A stretch of 64,000 nt of DNA. It comes from Boothiomyces macroporosus. Its lineage: Eukaryota > Chytridiomycota > Chytridiomycetes > Rhizophydiales > Terramycetaceae. The notes below the pieces were generated by a model. The model saw nothing but the letters and a program-made list of their open reading frames with translations. It had not been told where the DNA came from and did no database searches. A program made the position numbers and the translations under genes. Where the stretch lies: positions 1 to 64,000 of the forward strand of contig JADGKB010000076.1 of NCBI GenBank assembly GCA_027604185.1, read 5' to 3'. Below, one piece after another: positions 55,798 to 64,000 of the stretch. How positions within the stretch are numbered: the first letter of the stretch is position 1; each line of letters begins with the position of its first letter.

Positions 55798-56099
55798 AAA
55801 TTATTTCCATTCTATTTCTGCTGATATTCGTGTCTGACTTGGAATGACAGAACCAGAACTTGGCCCCAAAGAGCTTTCATCCCAAATCAAATAATTCAAG
55901 GCTTCTAATATCCCTTCAAGAGTTGTTCCATCTCATAACTTCAAGTCTAATCTTGCGTAATCCAACTCTAATTCTATGCCATTTCTAATCCCAGACTCGA
56001 TATAAACTTGTTGATTTCAGCCCTAACCCTCATCCCATATAATGACAGTAATTTCAACCTTGAATTATTTTGACTTTACATCTGGAAAAACTTTTTAAA
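55798..56099. other. LRR copy 2 to SCO1 intergenic region
   Basis: The 302 bp hold no gene; the last 25 bp contain the TGGAAAAACTTTTTAAA element directly before the SCO1 ATG. Confidence 0.45.
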
Positions 56100-56921
56100 A
56101 TGAATCGAATTCTCAAATCAGTTAAATTAATCAACCGCACAGCCAAATTCAATCCTCCAAAGCGATTCTATTCCCAAACGCAGCAGAAGCCAAAAGGACC
56201 AAATATTTCGGATCAGGACTTGGGAGTAATTCTATATTAATCAAGAAAATGTCCCTTAGGAGTGCCAAGTGGTTCCTTGGTGCAGGCCTGTTGTTATTGG
56301 GCACATTCTATGGAGTGAAGTACAACTTGAAAGCTAAAAGGGAGAGCGAGCGAAAAGATGACCATCATGGCAAGCCGTTAGTTGGTGGACCGTTTTCCTT
56401 GGTCGACCATACAGGAAAGCCAGTTACCGATTTGGATTTCAGAGGAAAATACATGCTCATCTATTTCGGATACACTGTAAATAGGTTTTAAAATAGTTTT
56501 GTCCAGATATCTGTCCCGAAGAGTTGGATAAAATGGCAGACATTGTGAATGGATTAGAAAAAAAGAAGCAGATAACAGAGGATACAGTAGTACCGATATT
56601 TGTATCATGCGATCCTAAGCGCGACTCTGTAGAGTCTATTGCTGAATATGTAAAGGAATTCCATCCCAAATTCATTGGACTGACAGGTAAATGTGTACTT
56701 GATTAGGTACCTTTAAACAAATCAAGGCTATGGCCAAAGCTTACCGGCTGTACTTTTCCGCCCCACCAAGAGCTGTGGATGATGATGAGACAGACTATCT
56801 GGTTGACCATTCAATCTTTTTCTACTTGATGGGGCCAAATGGTGAGTATATTGCCCACTATGGAAGAAACGACACTGCAGAACAAGTTAGAGACAAAATC
56901 ATTGAACACATAAACAAATAA
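56100..56921 (+). CDS. SCO1: SCO1/2, cytochrome c oxidase copper chaperone
   Basis: Three 20-nt introns (56226-56245, 56477-56496, 56687-56706) give 253 residues. There is a mitochondrial presequence (MNRILKSVKLINRTAKF), one membrane helix (about 52-72, KWFLGAGLLLLGTFYGVKYN), and the thioredoxin-like domain with the copper-binding CPDIC (in FCPDICPEELDKM, made by the second splice), PIFVSCDPKRDS and the third copper ligand His in YLVDHSIFFYLMGP. The protein delivers copper to the CuA site of Cox2 in the inner membrane. Confidence 0.96.
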
Positions 56922-56932
56922 AAAAGTATATT

Positions 56933-57065
56933 TCAAATGAATGGCAAAGGCAATTCCTTGGATGCTCTAAATTGCCCGATATTATTTGAATGTTCATTTT
57001 CCATTCTCAGTACTCCACAAACCACCATCAACACAGAAAAAAGGGCAAAGAGCGGATACACTCAC
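56933..57065 (-). pseudogene. Relic of a third SPX-EXS gene (3' end only)
   Basis: The minus strand here reads VLRMENEHSNNIGQFRASKE then LPLPFI and a TGA, which is nearly the C terminus of the two intact exporters (VLRMENEHSNNVGQFRVTKE, LPLPF). Upstream of this it loses the frame and similarity fades over about 50 bp, and no other exon is present. It is a decayed tail of a third tandem copy, positioned directly downstream of the intact gene at 57100-59064. Confidence 0.82.
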
Positions 57066-57099
57066 TTTATAAGGCATAGTATTCCAGATATAAACTTTA

Positions 57100-59064
57100 T
57101 TAAAAAGGAAGTGGAAGCTCTTTAGTGACTCTAAACTGTCCCACATTGTTGGAATGTTCATTTTCCATTCGCAAGACGGCCCAGAAGCTTCGCCGGAACA
57201 CCTCCAATATTGCACAAATATATACAATAAGCGGAGTCAGAGAAAACGAGTTCCAGTAGTATGGAGCAAGTAGAATTGCCCATGTAAATCTCAAAGGAAA
57301 ATCTAAAACTATTCCTAGGTAGTATATCCATTGAGGAAATGCCAATTCGTTTCTGAGCCATCCTTGTCGCAAGAGACCCCTACAATTAAATCATTTTACC
57401 AATCAAATAGAATATCCCAGCAATAAGCCATAACAGATGCCAACACAGAGACGCAAACCCACGCGATTTGATAGCTAGAGTTTTCCGTAAATTTGCTAAC
57501 TAAAGAAAGTATTATAGTTGAAATTGATAAGATGTACTTGAATCCATTTACCAAGTGAGGATGGGCGTTCTTTGTGTCATGGTATCTTCTCAAGCACTGT
57601 ACCAATCTAAAATATGCTGGGAGGCATGTAATAATTGAGGCTGCAGGTGATTGATTCAACTGGCAAACAGAATTGATATCTTGATAAGGAAAAGTGAATG
57701 CGAGGCATACCACAGATTCTAGGGAGATGAAAGAGTATGTGAGCGAAACCAGCAAATCACTAACAAAAAAGTCCCTGAAATGTACGGGTCTGAGGCCACT
57801 TGAGAGTATGCGTCCCTATAATTAGATCTAGTATACAAATAAGCATATTATCCATTTTCTTCTTCCAAAATTCAACACTTTGAATGGCAAGAAGAGCACA
57901 ATCAATCCCGCTCCAACAAGAGTGATAGGATAAATTTGTGAGGGAATGTTGAAAGAGTTTGCTTGTGCCAAGTAAAAAGATATAGTATAACCAAAAAGCA
58001 GGATCGAAGCCAACTTGGTAAATTCAATTGGTGTCATGGCAGCTAAATTAGCAAAGATTACCCTTTGGATCCAATTCAAAGATTAGAATCCAATTGATTT
58101 TCTTGATTTGAAATACCAATAGACATAATCCAAACAAGTACAGAAACAGAATTGGGATAGAAAGCCCAGCGTATATAAAAGCTGTAAAGGAATATTTCAT
58201 AGTAGATACTATATACGCGAGAATTGGAACTGATAGGCCCGTGAGCAACCCAGATATGTATATGTCTACTGGTTGAAGCGTGAATTCTCTCGGTTTGAGT
58301 ATCTCTGTTGCTTTTCGTCTGTCTGGTTCGAAATACTGCACATACAAGTTCAAGGTTTGCTCAATCAAATCTTTGATTTCGTCTTTTCGGAGTACATTGA
58401 AGGCTTGCTCCTTTAGCTCTTGGGTATTTAAATTCCGTCGCTTTGAAAACTTTTTTAGAATTTTTTGGGCTGCCATTTCATTTAGCACTCTGTAGTTTGA
58501 CAGCAATTCAAGAAACCTGTAAAATTCACAAATTGCCAGGTGGATTTTTTTGGCCACTTTTTTAGCACTTGAATTGTATCTGGCAGTAGGAGGTTTGTTT
58601 TCCGGTACTTCTATTATCTGATCTCCTGTTAGAGTTTGTGCCGAATTTTCTCTTGGTTTCAACTCTATGATTCTGTTTCGATCCATCGGGCAGAATAATT
58701 CGTTTGTTTCGAAATTTGATTCTCCATCGATTTCAGTATTTTCACATCCTTCTACCTCCTTTGCAGTCTTTGCCATTTCCATACAGGAGCCTGCAATGTT
58801 TCGGAATCTTTCTATCGCACCGGAAACCTTTTCCTGGAGGAACTGCTCAACTTTATGTACCTCTTGGTGAAATTTGACTATGAACAAGTTGTCTTTGAGG
58901 GTAGTACGGTCGACAAGACATGTCCAATCGTCGTGGTCATCGACAATTTGAGGAATACACGTAATCTCCATGAACTTTATGTCATTTTTGAGCTGGTTGT
59001 AGTTGATATACTTGTGTTTCCACTCTGGAACAACATTTTGGGTCAGATATTCGCCAAACTTCAT
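57100..59064 (-). CDS. SPX-EXS phosphate exporter, XPR1/SYG1-like (copy 1)
   Basis: Three introns (58043-58061, 19 nt; 57816-57836, 21 nt; 57380-57399, 20 nt) give 634 residues. The SPX domain spans about residues 1-215: MKFGEYLTQNVVPEWKHKYI at the N terminus, the FYRFLELLSNYRVLNEMAAQ helix and the basic KILKKFSKRRN that binds inositol pyrophosphates. Membrane segments and the EXS domain follow (GRILSSGLRPVHFRDFFVSD, LPAYFRLVQCLRRYHDTKNA, FRRSFWAVLRMENEH). XPR1 exports phosphate across the plasma or Golgi membrane under control of inositol pyrophosphates. It is a tandem duplicate of the gene at 59457-61444. Confidence 0.94.
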
Positions 59065-59456
59065 GTTGAAAGCTTATTTGTCAAGAACAAGCAGACGCCC
59101 CGTCAGATCTTATGAATAGCCACGCGGATACGAGATACCAGTCAGTATTAGTCTATATCACGGAAGCTGGATACTGAAAGTACTTGATCATTTATCGCTA
59201 GTTCACATTCTAACAACGTTTGGTAAATCCACCCACTAGTTGATCAAAGATGAACGCAAGTTTATTTAAATAGATCAGAGGCAAGGATTTACCGGAAATC
59301 AAGCAAATTGGGTTAGAGAAAAGGTCTTTTCGTCATTTCTGGAATCCTTCCAATGGAACCAACACGTTTTTCAAATTCAAAAACGTTTTGCTCACGACCA
59401 CCTGATCGCGCCAAAAACACGAGATGCACAAATGAAAGGAGTAAATATGAAGTTTA
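59065..59456. other. Intergenic between tandem SPX-EXS genes
   Basis: No gene is visible in these 392 bp, which must hold the promoter of the gene at 57100-59064 and the 3' end of the next one. Confidence 0.4.
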
Positions 59457-61444
59457 TTACAAAAATGGAAGTGGCAACTCTTTTGTAACTCTGAACTGCC
59501 CGACATTGTTGGAATGTTCGTTTTCCATCCGCAGGACAGCCCAGAAGCTCCTTCTAAAGATTTCCAGTATCGCAAATAGATATACTAGAAAAGGACTTAG
59601 TGAAAAAGAGTTCCAATAGTTGGGAGCAAGGAGAATCGCCCAAGTAAATCGAAGGGGAAGATTCAGCACAATTCCAGTATAGTATACCCAAGGAGGGAAT
59701 ACGATTTCTTTTCGGAGCCAACCAACCTGAAATAGTCCCCTATCATTAGAAATAGCATACCAATCAAAGAATATATCCCAACAATACGACATTATTGATG
59801 CCATAAATGAAAAGAAAACCCATGCTATTTGATAAGACGATCCACCATAGAATTTACTCACCAACGATAACACAATGGCCGAGAGAGATAGTATGTACTT
59901 GAAACTGTTTGTGAGGTGGGGGTGAGCTTGCTTTGAATCATAGTAACGCCTAAAGCACTGGACTAAGCGGCAATAAGCAGGAAAACAAGTTACAATAGAA
60001 GCTGCTAGAGATTTGTTTAACTGACAAATATTATCTGCTTCGATATTTGGGTAATTGATAGCCAAACAAAATACAGATTCGATAGCAGTGAAAGAATAGG
60101 TTAAAGACACCAACAAGTCACAGACAAAGAAATCTCTAAATTGTACATGATTGTATCCACTAGTCAAAATACGAACCTGTAATTAATAATAAATACAATT
60201 AATTCCATTATCCACTTTCTTCCAGAGTAGTTGAATATTTTAAAAGGTACAGTTAATACTAGAATCCCCAACGTAACAAGAGATATTGGGTATATCTGAT
60301 CTGGAACTTGAAAATAATTTTCCACTGCTAAATAGAATGACACGCTGAAAAAGAATAACATGATCGAAGCAACCTGAGTAAATTCAATTGGAGTCAAATA
60401 GTTTCTTGGGTCTAATTCGAATATCAATATCCAATTGATTTTCTTGTTTTGAAATATCAACAAGCAGCAACTGAACAAATACAGGAAAAAGATTGGGATT
60501 GACAAACCAGAATAGATGAAGACTATGAATGTAAATTTAACTTTGAATACTACATACAACAATATTGGAATAGAGAGGCCAGTGAATAACCCGGAGGTGT
60601 AAATTGTCCATGGTTGTACTTTGTGGTCGCGTAGTTTCAAAGTTTCCAATGCTTTCTTGCGATCCTTTTCAAAGTATTGCATGTATATCGCTACTGTTTT
60701 ATCTTGCAATTCTTTGATTTCAGTGTTCTGCAGGCAATCAAACGCAGCCTTTTGCAGTTTGCTTGTATTGAAATGAAGCCTCTTTGTTACTTTTTTGAGA
60801 ATCTTGTGAGATGCGATTTCATTCAAAACTCTATAGTTTGACAACAGTTCCAAGAATCTATAGTATTCTAGAATTGCCTTTTTTAGCAGCGATTGGGCTT
60901 TCTTTAATTTCGAGTTTACAGAAGGCAGAGCTAAACGTTTGTCCAAGTCCGCAGATATCTTTTTCTTCAAGACCATATGTCTATCAACAGGGACAACCAG
61001 TCTATCATTGCTTTCACCGACCTCTTCTGAAATTGGGCGAAGTTGAACAATTCTGGGACTTTGACTACTTTGGTTATCATCTTGATATCCATCCTCAGAA
61101 ACCCCCAGATCACTTTCGTTGTCAGTTTCATCCTCCTGTCCAGCATATTGCTCCAAAGCCAGCGTTGATTCCTGAATCTTTTCAAACCGCTCCTTGGCTT
61201 CTTCTGTCTTGTCCTTTAAAAATAATCGAACTTTATCAACTTGATGATGATACTTGGAAATGAAATTCGAGTCTTTTGGTTTGGGACTGTCAACCAACGA
61301 GAGCCAGTCGTCAGCAACTTCTTCAACAATAACGACATCAGAATTTTCAATCAGCTTGATTTCTTTCTTTAGTTTGCTGTAGTTTATGTATTTATTTTTC
61401 CACTCTGGCACAGCATGCTGTATTAAATATTTTCCAAATTTCAT
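59457..61444 (-). CDS. SPX-EXS phosphate exporter, XPR1/SYG1-like (copy 2)
   Basis: Two introns (60177-60196, 20 nt; 59740-59760, 21 nt) give 648 residues. The SPX part has MKFGKYLIQHAVPEWKNKYI, YYRFLELLSNYRVLNEIASH and KILKKVTKRLH; the EXS part has VRILTSGYNHVQFRDFFVCD, FPAYCRLVQCFRRYYDSKQA and the same C-terminal MENEHSNNVGQFRVTKELPL as copy 1. An acidic loop (about residues 105-130) replaces the shorter one in copy 1. The 59740 intron has no stop and is a multiple of three, so it is easily translated by mistake; copy 1 shows it must be spliced. It lacks the intron that copy 1 has after FELDP. Confidence 0.94.
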
Positions 61445-61580
61445 TTAGCGTTTGGATGAGTTGAAATTTTTTGTTGAAAAAGCACCACCAAATCGGCCAT
61501 CGCAGACTGACTTGAATATAGATCTTCTGGCTCGCTTCGAGGATGCGGATTCGGAGAACCTGATCTCGTAAAACTATTCT

Positions 61581-63240
61581 TTATTGATTGTATAATATTT
61601 GCACGAGGTCGCTGAAAGCCTGAGGTGAGAAGCGGACCTTGGATTTAATTTTTCCGATATATTTCCTATCAATCATGATGGTTGTCATGATAAACCTATC
61701 CTGTGGCAGTATAGCGTATGTGAATAGATGTTGAAAAATCAAGAATTGTAAATCGTAGGAAGTATCAAGGAGTATTAGGGCTCTACAAGCGGATATGAAT
61801 TCTCGCAACCTGCTTGCTTGTAATACAAGATTTCTTTGTGTATAAGGAACAAAAGCTCTGAATTCATTCAAGTCAGAATATCTGTGATAGTCGTCATAGT
61901 ATTGGGCATTTGGTTTACCAATCCACGTCAAGTTGAAATTCTTTTCCATTTTGGATACAAGAAAGTCAAAACTACTATTACCATATATCTGTGGACAACC
62001 TATTTGCCGTAAGCTTTTGTTCTTTTCCAATAGTTCACCTAGATATTGTATGTAATCCCAATTGGGCATCCTTGTAAAGTAGAACCCACACAGGTATGAA
62101 TGGTGATACAGCGATTGGAACAAGACTGGGATTGATTCAACAGGAAAATGACAGCCTTCGACACATAAAGAGTACAAACTCTTATTTTTCTCCAAGCCTG
62201 CTGCAAGATACTTTACCGATTCTAAATTGAATCGAAATCCATCCAAAATTAGAGCGCGAATGGAGCTCTTTTCCAGTATAAACTTGATTTGGGCCATCCC
62301 TTCGACCCCTATTGGATTATTAGTTATATCCAAACTATGAAATTTATAATTCTTAACGATTGCATTTGCTAGGATTTCCATTCCTACGGCAGTGATTTCG
62401 TTCCTTGACAAATCCAGAAACTGCACACCATTTTCAAGGAGGTGTGCCAGAGTGGATGCATTCTGATCGCCAATACTACATGAATCTAGACGAAGGAAAT
62501 TCAAGTTTTCCAATTTGCCTGCTATCCGTTCAAGCAGGTTACTCAAATCAACTCCATACAAAGACAATTCCAATGGTTTACAATGATCAAACAGCCTAAT
62601 AAACACTTCTTCATCATCAATTTCACAGGGCCCAAATTCAAATTTCGTCAAGTTCAGGCGTTTAAGCATTTCTTCATACAAAACAAAATCGGGACTGGAA
62701 TCAGCATCCTTTAGGGATAGTTCGGCCAATGGCGGATGGAAGGAATCTATTATATCCGAAACATCAAACATGATTGTAAATATGTTTTCCAAACGCAAAG
62801 ATTCCAAATCCAGACTTTCAATGATAGGATTTAGCACTGAAGGAGCAATTGAGCATCCCCGCAATGTCAGTTTGGTGATTTTGGATTGCGCAATAGCCAG
62901 CATTCTTTCCGATATATTGCATGATTCCAATGTCAGCGATTTGGGATGAAACTCTATCCAGTTAATGTTGTCGGCAACGTGATCAAATATGTTTGATAGG
63001 AAACAAACCGATTCAATGGTCTGATTTGAAAGAAACATCTCGTCAAGTAAAGCTTACCTCTCCAATCAATCGGGAATCTGCAACGCAGCTTATGTAAAGA
63101 TCCGAGATAGTCTGGTTAGACTTCAACGCTTCAATTAGCAGATCGGCATGGGATGAATCGTCGATATCCAGTCTGGTTTCGCCTTCCAGTATTGATAAAA
63201 TCGACTCTGGATTTTCCAAGCCCAAATTCACAGATTTCAT
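61581..63240 (-). CDS. RNI-type LRR protein with lineage C-terminal domain (copy 3)
   Basis: One 19-nt intron (63039-63057) gives 546 residues. The N-terminal MKSVNLGLENPESILSILEG, then HADLLIEALKSNQTISDLYI, aligns with copies 1 and 2. LRRs follow (NGVQFLDLSRNEITAVGMEI, FHSLDITNNPIGVEGMAQIK, IRALILDGFRFNLESVKYLA). The C-terminal domain has LTWIGKPNAQYYDDYHRYSD, LNEFRAFVPYTQRNLVLQAS and LILLDTSYDLQFLIFQHLF, ending VRFSPQAFSDLVQIL. It is closer to copy 2 than to copy 1. The two tandem exporters and SCO1 lie between copies 2 and 3. Confidence 0.85.
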
Positions 63241-63324
63241 TTCAAAAAGCTAAAAGTTGAGTCACCATGAAAATGTCTGAATTTACATGAAACGGACACG
63301 GTCTGACTAATAATAACATGGCAT

Positions 63325-64000
63325 TTATTCTTGATGAACAGTTAAATGAAAATCAACGACTCTGGTGGAAACGATACTGGCGCTGTTATCCCAAACTGCA
63401 GTGTACGCCCCATAGTTTCCTGTGATTGGGAACGTGTAATTGGACCGAAGCGGCAAGTTCTTGTTGGTTCTATTGTAGGGAACTAGAGTTTTTCTGGTTG
63501 GCGTGGAACGAGTTACTTCACCATTCATTGCGTCCTGCAATCTGTTGGCAATATTACTTTCTGACTTTTCTTCCAGTATCCCTTCGTTAATGATAATTGG
63601 ATCATAGTATAATGCGAACGGCACTGCTGCGTTCGAACATGTGAATTCACAGTTGAGTGTGGCATTTGTGGAGGAGTGGGCGATACTTGGATCATATATG
63701 AATGTCAATGAAAAGAATGATTTTCTAGGGATGGCAACTTGGGCGTGGTTTTCAGGTGCTGCGTCAGTTTCTCTAAACACTGTCTTGAACGTTATAATCT
63801 TTTGGAATTTCTTTGACAGTAATGCAGAATTGTCCCAAATAAAGACAAATTTGCCAGAAGGAAAGTCAGACACCAACAAGGAACCAAATGAAGGACATGT
63901 ATAGGACTGAACATTTGTCAGGGGGAAAATAACTCTAGTTATAGAGCTTGCAAATGGAAGCAGCTTGACTGATTCAGTAAGTTTACCATCTGGAACGAAA
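63325..64000 (-). CDS. Protein with two GOLD-like repeats, 5' end outside the window
   Basis: The frame is open from the window edge to a stop at 63325, 224 residues. Two similar modules are visible: GKFVFIWDNSALLSKKFQKI and, at the end, GNYGAYTAVWDNSASIVSTR followed by VVDFHLTV. This G-x-Y/F-x4-WDNS pattern with a following aromatic-rich strand is that of GOLD domains as found in p24 proteins and PITP/Sec14-GOLD proteins. Between them lies an unrecognised part. Without the N terminus the protein family stays open. Confidence 0.6.
   Translation of the reverse strand, partial: FVPDGKLTESVKLLPFASSITRVIFPLTNVQSYTCPSFGSLLVSDFPSGKFVFIWDNSALLSKKFQKIITFKTVFRETDAAPENHAQVAIPRKSFFSLTFIYDPSIAHSSTNATLNCEFTCSNAAVPFALYYDPIIINEGILEEKSESNIANRLQDAMNGEVTRSTPTRKTLVPYNRTNKNLPLRSNYTFPITGNYGAYTAVWDNSASIVSTRVVDFHLTVHQE

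Noticed and set aside
60811..61263. 150-codon plus-strand frame opposite the SPX domain.
   Set aside because: Antisense shadow of a well-supported gene, with no family motifs.

Overview
This is a gene-dense, AT-rich nuclear segment from a eukaryote, most likely a flagellum-bearing early-diverging fungus or close relative (chytrid-, blastoclad-, sanchytrid- or aphelid-like). The evidence is a mix of gene types. Fungal-type genes include ATP synthase subunit h (ATP14), SVF1, SFR1, an HMG-box protein of mating-type style, ILV5/ILV6 and an LRR-TM-SH3 receptor. Two genes point to a motile flagellum: IQCA1/DRC11 and an ARMH1-like protein. A complex I subunit (NDUFA1) is also present, which argues against Rozella and microsporidia, where complex I is reported lost. 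I cannot name the species.

The dominant property of the window is its introns. I placed 94 spliceosomal introns by restoring conserved protein frames. All are 19-24 nt except one of 28 nt (17 of 19, 38 of 20, 22 of 21, 12 of 22, 3 of 23, 1 of 24, 1 of 28). They begin mostly GTAA or GTAC, carry a TAAY or TGAY branch-like site and end AG a few bases later. With these introns removed, every complete gene model has a length divisible by three. Without them most genes look like broken reading frames. CDS coordinates below are genomic spans that include introns.

Layout. 1-8.3 kb: three tRNA-Leu genes (one partial), ATP14, SVF1, a tail-anchored protein, a flavin monooxygenase and peroxisomal acyl-CoA oxidase. 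8.6-13.3 kb: a DUF1003 membrane protein, then the branched-chain amino acid genes ILV6 and ILV5 in tandem. 13.5-19.1 kb: SMC5 convergent with the LRR-SH3 receptor. 19.5-27.1 kb: SFR1-like, ankyrin protein, CFIm25 (NUDT21), NUP50-like, HMG box, TFIIB, tRNA-Ser, UBC12. 27.2-36.3 kb: large coiled-coil protein, DRC11, GPI18/PIG-V, RhoGAP, DJ-1. 36.3-43 kb: two makorin-like genes, an ER M28 peptidase, DODA-type dioxygenase and a DJ-1/PfpI protein. 43-51.5 kb: two unknown genes whose start codons are 3 bp apart, an inverted pair of short-chain dehydrogenases, a truncated S41-like protein, ARMH1-like, NDUFA1. 52-64 kb: three members of an LRR family with a shared C-terminal domain, SCO1, two tandem SPX-EXS phosphate exporters plus a relic of a third, and a partial protein with GOLD-like repeats.

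Gene spacing is extreme. Divergent start codons lie 3, 11, 27, 49 and 64 bp apart, and convergent stop codons lie 2-28 bp apart with poly(A) signals nested on both strands. Several bacterial-looking or metabolic genes (flavin monooxygenase, DUF1003, DODA, PfpI) have no introns, unlike their neighbours.
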